Part shown: piece by piece, positions 1 to 5,260 of the stretch
How positions within the stretch are numbered: the first letter of the stretch is position 1
How the letters are laid out: every line of letters starts with the position of its first letter
Source: Lachnospiraceae bacterium
Lineage (GTDB): Bacteria; Bacillota; Clostridia; Lachnospirales; Lachnospiraceae
Direction: 5' to 3'
NCBI GenBank assembly: GCA_900769175.1
Contig: CAAGFP010000126.1
Coordinates: forward strand, 1 to 5,297
Length of the DNA: 5,297 nt
The notes under the pieces: generated by a model
The model's input: the letters and a program-made list of their open reading frames with translations, nothing else
What the model was told of the DNA's origin: nothing
Databases searched by the model: none
Position numbers and translations under genes: made by a program

Positions 1-19
1 CACGACGCTCTTCCGATCT
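1..19 (+). other. Illumina TruSeq adapter remnant (artefact)
   Basis: These 19 bases, cacgacgctcttccgatct, match exactly the 3' end of the standard Illumina TruSeq universal/read-1 adapter. They are a library-preparation artefact left at the contig edge, not part of the organism's DNA. Genomic sequence should be taken to begin at about base 20. The match is from memory of the adapter; a 19-base exact match placed precisely at the window edge is very unlikely by chance. Confidence 0.95.
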
Positions 20-302
20 TTATCGCATTTTGAACTAATAAAGACTTTTATCTATTTAAGAGGTTAGTCTAAGGCAGAGTTGACGGTATGCCGGACGTTT
101 TGTACGAAACCAGAGCTTGACGCCTTCTTTGGCATAAGAAAGTATGCCGGAAACCGAAGAAATCGAAAACAGAATCTTTAATTCCCATAATCAAATTGCT
201 CCCGCAGCTGAAACAATCAAAAACGGCGGCAAACTGAAAGCAAGACATATTTTCCTGAAGGAAATGTCAGCAAATCAGATAATCAATAATCCATTACAAC
301 AC
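20..302. other. Gene-less stretch with small hairpins
   Basis: I find no gene here that I can support. Short open frames exist on both strands: a plus-strand frame opening at 144, a plus-strand frame closing at 179-181, and a minus-strand 59-codon frame at 248-69. None has a convincing ribosome binding site or recognisable product. Visible structure includes a perfect 6-base stem GGCATA/TATGCC with a 6-base loop at 131-148, a 5-base stem TTTCC/GGAAA with a TGAA loop at 251-264, and a duplicated motif at 77-151. The region lies downstream of the surface-protein terminator. It could be intergenic DNA, a small RNA, or the decayed end of a gene or insertion element cut off by the contig edge. Confidence 0.5.
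77..151 (+). repeat. Imperfect duplicated motif with internal hairpin
   Basis: The 10-base string gtatgccgga occurs twice, at 86-95 and 142-151. Each copy is preceded by a similar block: gagttgacg at 77-85 and gagcttgacg at 113-122. In the second copy about 19 extra bases separate the two blocks. These include ggcata (131-136), which pairs perfectly with the following tatgcc (143-148) and could equally pair with the first tatgcc (87-92). The repeats are directly visible; any regulatory or mobile-element role is speculation. Confidence 0.45.
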
Positions 303-331
303 AAAAAAGAGCATCTGCGATGCTCCTTTTT
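303..331 (-). terminator. Intrinsic terminator after surface-protein gene
   Basis: GAGCATC (309-315) and GATGCTC (319-325) form a perfect 7-base stem around a 3-base loop. On the minus strand the stem is followed directly by six T (complement of 303-308), a textbook rho-independent terminator. It starts 18 bases past the TAA stop of the surface-protein gene. On the plus strand the stem is followed by C and five T (326-331), so it could also stop a transcript arriving from the left. Confidence 0.92.
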
Positions 332-342
332 GTATCATAAAA

Positions 343-3300
343 TTATGATGAAATTATCTTTTCCCACCAGCTCATCTTCTGACCGGTAATATTAAAGGTT
401 ACTTTCTTCACACCGCCGTATTCTCCCTTACCAAAAATGAATACCGTTGCAGTTCCCTTCTCAATATTATTGGAATATTCCACTTCATAACATGCAGAAT
501 CTAATGGCACATACTGTGTTTTATTACCCACTTTTGTTTGTACGGTTACCACGGGAACTGGAGTAATTTCCTTTCCGGTGTATTCTGCAGAAGGTATTTT
601 ATCTACTTTTACCGTAGTAATACTCTTGGGATATACCTCATAGAAAGAAGTAAAACTGCCGCTGAAATTTCCCACACCTTCAACAGTTACACTCATCTTT
701 ACTCTCTCAGCAGATGCATCCACCTTGTCTCCTTCAAACGCTTTATAAGCTCCAAGGGTTTCATCCCATATTTTATAACCGACAATCTTGTAATCTGTTT
801 TCATCTCAAGCTTCTTTCCCGTATTTTTGTCAGAAACAGAGAGTTTAGGAATATAATTATTCTTTTTATTCTTGTATAAGACGTCTTCCGTTGTAATAGC
901 GTTCTGTTCTGAAATATCCGCTCCTACGATGGTAAACTTTATAGGTGTGTTCTTGGTATTTCCGGTAAAATTGCCCACACCCGTAACATACAGGGAAGGT
1001 GCTTTATTATCGGAAGCAGATGCTATTTTTTTATTATTGGTATAGGTCACCTTATACTCGGTTCCTTTACGTAACAAATAACTTCCAAAATACACTCTGA
1101 CGTCCGGAGTTGCACCATTCTTAGAATAGGGTACCGCATCAGCATTATCCAATACAACGGTAAACTCGCTTGCCTGAGCCTTACTTATGGTGTAAGTCTT
1201 GGTCACGGAGCCAGTGTATTTTTTGATACCCGTAAAAGTCACCTTAAACTTGCCCGCATTCATTCTGTCACCGGAATAACTGATTGTATAGTCCAAACCT
1301 TCCACCAATGCGACCTCATTATCGGAAATAGTATAGTTCACACCGTATGCTACACTATGCTCTTTTTCTTCATAAACGAAATGCTCTAACTGCTTCACCA
1401 TCTTGGAAGTAAGCTTGGTTCCCGTAATCTTATAGGTTTTGGTAGCCACACCGGTGTAATCTCCCTTACCGGTAATGATTACCGTAGCCGTACCGATTTT
1501 TTCGAAATCAGCAAAACTTACGGTATAGTCTACACCTTCTTCAAGAATGGTCTTTCCGTCTTTTACGGTAATTGTTTCCGGATAGGTTTCTCCCGTACCT
1601 GCATTGTAAGGATAGGAACTCTTATCCAGTGTAATTTTAACCTTGGAAATCAGTTTGCCGGAAATGTACTGTTTGACTGTGGTACTTCCGATAAAATTCT
1701 TACCTGCACCAACTATGGTAATATCATACTCTCCATTCTCCTGATATGCGCCGGTAGCAGTGTCATTGTATTCCAAGCTGTATTCTTTTACGGATAATGT
1801 CTTACCGTTAAACTTAACAGCAGGTACACCATTTAACTTCTTTCCCGTATACTTCATATAAACCGGGCTGATGGTAAGAATCTTCTGTAATCCTTCATCC
1901 GTCTTGTAATCATCCAGATTAATCGGGTTAATGGTAAAGGTCTTACTTACGCTTCCCGTAAAATTACCCTTACCTTTAATGATTACAGTGGGGGCAATGC
2001 TCTTTCCCTTGGCATTTACCGCATCAGATGCTGCCGCATTGATATTATTTTTATAGGAGATGCTATAATCCTCTTCTGTGAGAAGCTGATCTCTGTAATA
2101 TACATTTACTTCCGGCTTTAATGCCTTGCCGTTATAGTACTGCACGGGAATCTCTTCCATCCAAAGGCCATCAGGTACGGTTTCTTCGTATACCACTGTC
2201 ATGGTGATGATTCTTTTGTCCGCTGAAAGGATACAATCCAAGGAAGTAATTCCAACATCTCCGCTATCCACAGATACTTCGATATCTTCAGGGAATGTCA
2301 AATCACCCAGTGCATGTAACGCAAGAGTCGCTGTATATTCCGTACCTCCCTTGAAGTACTGCCCATAGGGACTCCAGTTCAACTGTGGACAGGACACTAA
2401 AATATCTGTAATGACATAACCGTAAGTTGTATCTGAAATAACTACCTGTGTGTGCTCCGCAGAAGCACCATCTAAAACGGGAGCCGGGAATTCCAGAGTG
2501 AGTTTTTCCGGAATCGATACGGTGGGAACGGCAAGAGACTGTACATCACTGTTACACTTCTTTTCCGCATTCACGCGCACAATGGTCACTGTGGTTCCTG
2601 CCCAGTCGGTGTCCATAGCTACACCATATCCGCTAAAACCGATCATGGCTTCCGGGGTATAAGGTGTACCGTTAATCAGATAGGTTGCGCCCGCTTTCAG
2701 ACCGCCGATATAACCACCACCGGGGGTCACATAAGCTTCCGGCTTCTTTTCTTTGATATAAACATCACAACTATCCTGCAGATTACCGATTTCTGTTATA
2801 GCAGTAACCTTTGTCTTACCCGCCTTATCTATGGCCGTAAGGGTCACAGCACGCTGATTGGGGGCTCCGGCAGTTTTATCCGAATCTCTCAAATACTGCA
2901 AATCTACGGTCCAGCTCACATCGCAGCTGTCTGCATTCACAGGCAGTATGGTTGCAACCAAATCCGCACTTTCTTCCTGGTTGAGAATGATTTCTTCTTT
3001 GTCAAGGCTCATACTCTCTACCAGAACATTCCATGTGATGGCTCCGTAATTCACCTCAAATGTTGCACTTTCGCCACCTGAGGTCACCTTAATCTTAGCA
3101 ACACCCGCATCATGAATATTGGTAGGTGTTCCTTTTATATAACCATTGGTAATATCAACAGATAAACCATCGGGCAAGGGCGCACTATCGGATGCCAAAG
3201 AAAAAGCGTAAATACCATTTCCGCCTACACAGCCTTCAACCCAGTAAGGACTCTGGTTATAAGCAACACCTACCTTGCCTTCCGGCATATCAAATAAGGC

Positions 3301-4317
3301 ACTATCCATAAATTTAAAAGGAAGATTATTCTCTGATTTTAGCAGCACAAAGTCCTTAAGGGGAGCACCTGTGCTATCGCAAATATATCTACCATAATAT
3401 CCTCCCTCTGACTTTGTATAATAACTCCACAGAAAACTATCCTGATCCTGCACGGTCCATTTTGCTGTTGGAACATTTAGGCATGTAAGATACCCTTTGA
3501 CCGTAACATTACCCATCATATCAGCATTAAGAGTAAATATATTCTGAATATTACGTGCTGCTCCTTTGGCAGTCAGTTCTATATTGCCGCTGCTTTCCCC
3601 TGTATACAAGGAATAAGCACCAAAGGAACTGCTGTTTGTTGAATCAACGGATACAGATACCGTTCCACTTGTGTAGGAATAAACCGCACTGTCCATACCC
3701 GTCAAATATTTTTTGTTTCCTTTATCGGACAAATCCACTGATACTACTGCATCATTATAAATATATGCCCAACGTCCGATACCGTGGAGTCCTGCCGTCT
3801 CGGAAGTACCTTTCAAAGTTACGGTTCCGCCGTTAATCTTTACAGCTTCTTCCGACCCATTAGAGCCTGTTTCAAGCAACGTTGTGGCTACCGTAGCATC
3901 TGTTACGGAGACTGTAAGACTATCTTCTGCAGGCGAAGTGGTATCATCAATGGTTAATGCACCATCTGCCTTAATACCATATCCCAAATCTGCCGGAACC
4001 GTAATCGTATTCTCTCCATCCAGCACAATATTCAAATCACCAAGTGCATAAATGGATTTGCCGGCAAATCCGCTGAGTGTCAGAGTACCGGTTGCTCCAT
4101 CCAGACTCCACCCACCTTCTTCATCTGTTTTAGAAGTATTTACAAGCTCTGCAGCCTCACCCTTGCCGTCATCCACATATACGGCAACGACGGACTGTTC
4201 CGAGCTTTCCGCTTCCAAAACGTTCGGCACTTCTTCTGCCGATACGGGCAATGCCGGTGTTATACATCCAAACAGTAACAGCAATGCCAATCCAAAAGCA
4301 AAAAATCTTTTCTTCAT
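343..4317 (-). CDS. Large secreted multi-domain Ig-like repeat surface protein
   Basis: This is a 1324-residue exported protein, probably located at the cell surface or outside the cell, with no sign of an enzyme active site. The signal peptide spans residues 1-27: MKKR, a hydrophobic core, and a likely signal peptidase I site after PVSA. A Cys at 18 (LLFGC) is a weaker lipobox alternative. Residues about 45-280 are rich in Gly/Thr/Ser/Val short strands (SLDGATGTLTLSGF, LNIVLDGENTIT), like the beta-helix-type 'carbohydrate-binding' regions of clostridial surface proteins. Residues about 335-427 resemble a putative-Ig (He_PIG) domain (LPDGLSVD, GYIKGTPTN). Residues about 431-522 resemble a BIG2 domain (MSLDKEEIILNQ, ATILPVNAD, VSWTV). 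Residues 528-716 are not recognised. Residues 720-1312 hold seven divergent repeats. The tail ends in WWEKIISS with no LPXTG, hydrophobic anchor or S-layer domain. I chose the ATG at 4317 because GGAGG lies 6 bases upstream; the in-frame GTG at 4335 overlaps that site. Adhesion or glycan binding is an inference only. Confidence 0.93.
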   Translation of the reverse strand: MKKRFFAFGLALLLLFGCITPALPVSAEEVPNVLEAESSEQSVVAVYVDDGKGEAAELVNTSKTDEEGGWSLDGATGTLTLSGFAGKSIYALGDLNIVLDGENTITVPADLGYGIKADGALTIDDTTSPAEDSLTVSVTDATVATTLLETGSNGSEEAVKINGGTVTLKGTSETAGLHGIGRWAYIYNDAVVSVDLSDKGNKKYLTGMDSAVYSYTSGTVSVSVDSTNSSSFGAYSLYTGESSGNIELTAKGAARNIQNIFTLNADMMGNVTVKGYLTCLNVPTAKWTVQDQDSFLWSYYTKSEGGYYGRYICDSTGAPLKDFVLLKSENNLPFKFMDSALFDMPEGKVGVAYNQSPYWVEGCVGGNGIYAFSLASDSAPLPDGLSVDITNGYIKGTPTNIHDAGVAKIKVTSGGESATFEVNYGAITWNVLVESMSLDKEEIILNQEESADLVATILPVNADSCDVSWTVDLQYLRDSDKTAGAPNQRAVTLTAIDKAGKTKVTAITEIGNLQDSCDVYIKEKKPEAYVTPGGGYIGGLKAGATYLINGTPYTPEAMIGFSGYGVAMDTDWAGTTVTIVRVNAEKKCNSDVQSLAVPTVSIPEKLTLEFPAPVLDGASAEHTQVVISDTTYGYVITDILVSCPQLNWSPYGQYFKGGTEYTATLALHALGDLTFPEDIEVSVDSGDVGITSLDCILSADKRIITMTVVYEETVPDGLWMEEIPVQYYNGKALKPEVNVYYRDQLLTEEDYSISYKNNINAAASDAVNAKGKSIAPTVIIKGKGNFTGSVSKTFTINPINLDDYKTDEGLQKILTISPVYMKYTGKKLNGVPAVKFNGKTLSVKEYSLEYNDTATGAYQENGEYDITIVGAGKNFIGSTTVKQYISGKLISKVKITLDKSSYPYNAGTGETYPETITVKDGKTILEEGVDYTVSFADFEKIGTATVIITGKGDYTGVATKTYKITGTKLTSKMVKQLEHFVYEEKEHSVAYGVNYTISDNEVALVEGLDYTISYSGDRMNAGKFKVTFTGIKKYTGSVTKTYTISKAQASEFTVVLDNADAVPYSKNGATPDVRVYFGSYLLRKGTEYKVTYTNNKKIASASDNKAPSLYVTGVGNFTGNTKNTPIKFTIVGADISEQNAITTEDVLYKNKKNNYIPKLSVSDKNTGKKLEMKTDYKIVGYKIWDETLGAYKAFEGDKVDASAERVKMSVTVEGVGNFSGSFTSFYEVYPKSITTVKVDKIPSAEYTGKEITPVPVVTVQTKVGNKTQYVPLDSACYEVEYSNNIEKGTATVFIFGKGEYGGVKKVTFNITGQKMSWWEKIISS
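382..2160 (-). repeat. Seven tandem Ig-like protein repeats (C-terminal array)
   Basis: This is a coded protein-level repeat array in the surface protein, with units at residues 720-798, 808-887, 888-966, 967-1046, 1047-1132, 1133-1230 and 1231-1312. Each unit runs: a tyrosine-rich start (YTGK or similar), a strand with a short 'NGK/DGK' turn, an acidic-DY or EY motif (EEDYSISY, EGVDYTVSF, EGLDYTISY, KGTEYKVTY), then V-I-x-G-x-G-x-Y/F-x-G and a closing KTFTI-type strand. This pattern is well known from Firmicutes surface proteins. The copies have diverged so far that DNA-level recombination between them looks unlikely. The likely role is a stalk or spacer, or ligand contact; the sequence does not say which. 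Confidence 0.85.
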
Positions 4318-4323
4318 GATGTT

Positions 4324-4332
4324 CCTCCTTTT
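4324..4332 (-). promoter_or_regulatory. Shine-Dalgarno that fixes the surface-protein start
   Basis: On the minus strand AAAAGGAGG (4332-4324) is followed by AACATC and then ATG at 4317, a 6-base spacing. The longer frame beginning with GTG at 4335 would need translation to start just upstream of this site and to read through it as Lys-Arg-Arg, with no Shine-Dalgarno of its own. The ATG at 4317 is therefore the real start, and it puts MKKR at the signal peptide's N-terminus. Confidence 0.92.
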
Positions 4333-4351
4333 CACATTTTAAAACTATACC

Positions 4352-4388
4352 TATATATTTTCCCATACAAATAAATAGCAAGGGAAAA
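4352..4388 (-). promoter_or_regulatory. Weak candidate promoter inside an inverted repeat
   Basis: The 72-base gap between the two genes contains, on the minus strand, TTGCTA (4381-4376), an 18-base spacer and TATATA (4357-4352), a 4/6 plus 4/6 match to -35 and -10. A 7-base inverted repeat, TTTTCCC at 4388-4382 and GGGAAAA at 4364-4358 on the minus strand, flanks the -35 and fills most of the spacer. It could be an operator, or a weak hairpin just after the DUF3800 stop. It lacks a T-run on the minus strand, so it is not a convincing terminator. Confidence 0.35.
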
Positions 4389-4389
4389 C

Positions 4390-5067
4390 CTACAGCTTTT
4401 TCTTGGCAATATTTTTATAAATATTTTTCTTGAAATCATTCTTTGAGTGAAAGAATTCACTTTCTGACTTTGTTAATACATTCTTCTGTGCTATCGCTTC
4501 TACCGTACAAATCAAATCTGCTGCCTGTGATAGTTTATACTGATTCGTCTCTATCTTTCTAAATTCCACATTCGAAAACATGGTATTAAACACAGACACA
4601 AGAATCTGCGCCAACTCAACCTGTCCATAGTCATAGTAAACAATAATTTTATCAAATGCAGAAAAATAATCAAATTTTGCTCGTAACTGATTTGCAATCT
4701 CTTTTGTCAATTTATCCGTATAAGCCAGCTTTGTTTTTTCTGCACAATCTCCCTGATTAATAGTAGGACAGATGTATTGAATATCCAGCAAACGAGTAAA
4801 ATGATACAATGCATTAAACAAAGCTTTTCTTTGTTCTCTCAAATCATTTTTATAAACACTTTCACGCCTGATTAATGGACCTGTATGTATTGTATGCTCC
4901 GTATATCCCCAATTACTCACTTGTTTTTCTAATGCTTCAATATTCCTTGAAATATCTATTTCCTGATTATGTAAAACCATTGCCACATAGTAATTCGGGG
5001 AAGCCGGATTATATTGTCCAAAATCTCCGGATTCATCTATAAAAACACTAAGAACTTTCTCCTTCAT
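4390..5067 (-). CDS. DUF3800 domain-containing protein
   Basis: This is a 225-residue cytoplasmic protein with no signal peptide or membrane segment, within the usual length of DUF3800 proteins. The family hallmarks are visible. FIDESGDFG (residues 9-17) carries the conserved Asp11-Glu12 pair near the N-terminus. YYDYGQVE (144-151) follows a hydrophobic strand and supplies a further acid (Asp146). KLSQAADLICTVE (178-190) is the C-terminal 'Q-x-A-D-L' motif with Asp184. A basic HTGPLIRRE segment lies at 61-69, and the C-terminus is lysine-rich. DUF3800 has no established function that I can cite with certainty. The arrangement of separated acids after beta strands is compatible with a metal-dependent nuclease-like fold, which is inference. 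The ATG at 5067 has AAAGGGG 7 bases upstream. The gene is more AT-rich than the surface-protein gene. It lies just downstream of a structured RNA element and terminator, and 72 bases before the surface-protein gene on the same strand. Confidence 0.9.
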   Translation of the reverse strand: MKEKVLSVFIDESGDFGQYNPASPNYYVAMVLHNQEIDISRNIEALEKQVSNWGYTEHTIHTGPLIRRESVYKNDLREQRKALFNALYHFTRLLDIQYICPTINQGDCAEKTKLAYTDKLTKEIANQLRAKFDYFSAFDKIIVYYDYGQVELAQILVSVFNTMFSNVEFRKIETNQYKLSQAADLICTVEAIAQKNVLTKSESEFFHSKNDFKKNIYKNIAKKKL

Positions 5068-5074
5068 GTAACAG

Positions 5075-5081
5075 CCCCTTT
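5075..5081 (-). promoter_or_regulatory. Shine-Dalgarno of the DUF3800 gene
   Basis: The minus strand reads AAAGGGG (5081-5075), then seven bases, then ATG at 5067. It is a usable but non-consensus site (GGGG in place of GGAGG). Its 5' edge touches ACAGAT (5087-5082), a second copy of the sequence that begins the upstream RNA, so its accessibility could depend on RNA pairing. Confidence 0.75.
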
Positions 5082-5092
5082 ATCTGTATAAA
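5081..5092 (+). repeat. 12-base direct repeat, copy 1
   Basis: Plus strand TATCTGTATAAA, identical to 5177-5188. This copy overlaps the terminator T-run and abuts the DUF3800 Shine-Dalgarno. The two copies bracket the structured RNA element, with 84 bases between them. Confidence 0.85.
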
Positions 5093-5114
5093 AATGGCGG
5101 GGTAAACCCCCGCC
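5090..5114 (-). terminator. Strong intrinsic terminator just before DUF3800
   Basis: On the minus strand GGCGGGG (5114-5108), loop GTTTA (5107-5103), CCCCGCC (5102-5096), then A and five T (5094-5090). The perfect 7-base all-GC stem with a T-run is a classic rho-independent terminator. It ends only 8 bases before the AAAGGGG ribosome binding site of the DUF3800 gene, leaving no room for another promoter. Transcription of that gene from upstream must therefore pass through this terminator. Confidence 0.9.
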
Positions 5115-5183
5115 AGCCGGTGGACCAGGACCTTGCGGTCAGCCCAAATATTAATGCACTTCGTGCAACAGATTCATATCTGT
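5090..5183 (-). ncRNA. Predicted structured RNA (leader or small RNA)
   Basis: I do not recognise a known RNA family. Starting about 7 bases after the -10, the predicted RNA of about 94 nt folds by eye as follows. Hairpin 1 is ACAGAT/ATCTGT (5183-5178 with 5173-5168), loop ATGA, beginning at +1. Hairpin 2 is TGCAC/GTGCA (5167-5163 with 5159-5155), loop GAA, directly abutting hairpin 1. After an AU-rich linker, hairpin 3 spans 5146-5121: six lower pairs including two G-U, a two-base CU bulge, then GACC/GGTC closed by a GCAA tetraloop. The terminator hairpin follows. The tight packing of promoter, hairpins and terminator argues for a real RNA gene or a regulatory leader. Which of the two, and any ligand or target, cannot be told from sequence alone. 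Confidence 0.55.
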
Positions 5184-5188
5184 ATAAA
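5177..5188 (+). repeat. 12-base direct repeat, copy 2
   Basis: Plus strand TATCTGTATAAA, identical to 5081-5092. This copy covers the predicted transcription start and the 5' arm of hairpin 1 of the structured RNA, just downstream of the -10 box on the minus strand. Confidence 0.85.
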
Positions 5189-5189
5189 T

Positions 5190-5218
5190 ATTATATGTTG
5201 TTTTCCTTAAAATATCAA
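5190..5218 (-). promoter_or_regulatory. Strong sigma-70/sigma-A type promoter for the structured RNA
   Basis: On the minus strand TTGATA (5218-5213; 5 of 6 to TTGACA), an exact 17-base spacer (5212-5196) and a perfect TATAAT (5195-5190). This is the best promoter in the window. The predicted start is A at about 5183, exactly where hairpin 1 begins. It drives leftward transcription through the structured RNA toward the DUF3800 gene. Confidence 0.82.
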
Positions 5219-5260
5219 CTGATTTTATACTATTTGATGGAGTAAATTTACTGTCAGTTG
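5216..5260. promoter_or_regulatory. Palindrome and inverted repeat upstream of the promoter (possible operator)
   Basis: AGTAAATTTACT at 5241-5252 is a perfect 12-base palindrome centred about 63 bases upstream of the predicted start at 5183. It lies inside a wider 7-base inverted repeat, CAACTGA at 5216-5222 and TCAGTTG at 5254-5260, whose left arm overlaps the -35 box. The symmetry suits binding of a dimeric regulator, but no regulator is present in the window. AT-rich palindromes also arise by chance. Confidence 0.4.

Noticed and set aside
69..248. Minus-strand 59-codon open frame (Cys- and Arg-rich product)
   Set aside because: It has only a weak AGGA before the ATG and lies beyond the surface-protein terminator. 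The opposite strand is also open here, so coding cannot be told from chance. A multi-genome search would be needed.
144..389. Plus-strand 81-codon open frame with plausible-looking codons in its first half
   Set aside because: It reads through the terminator hairpin at 303-331 and into the 3' end of the minus-strand surface-protein gene, has no proper ribosome binding site before 144, and its product is not recognisable.
538..879. Plus-strand open frame inside the surface-protein gene
   Set aside because: It is antisense to well-supported repeat coding sequence, with no ribosome binding site and no recognisable product: a shadow frame.
3555..3836. Plus-strand open frame inside the surface-protein gene
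   Set aside because: It is antisense shadow of the N-terminal beta-rich region; the cysteine- and arginine-rich product has no domain features.
4169..4381. Minus-strand 70-codon frame starting in the intergenic gap
   Set aside because: It overlaps the surface-protein signal peptide region in another frame, and the surface-protein frame has the ribosome binding site and a proper signal peptide.
5090..5183. Type III toxin-antitoxin RNA, SRP RNA, tmRNA or c-di-GMP riboswitch as the identity of the structured RNA
   Set aside because: There are no tandem RNA repeats or ToxN-like protein, no SRP domain IV motif, no tmRNA tRNA-like end, and no match to the c-di-GMP riboswitch core that I can see. 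It is left as an unrecognised structured RNA.
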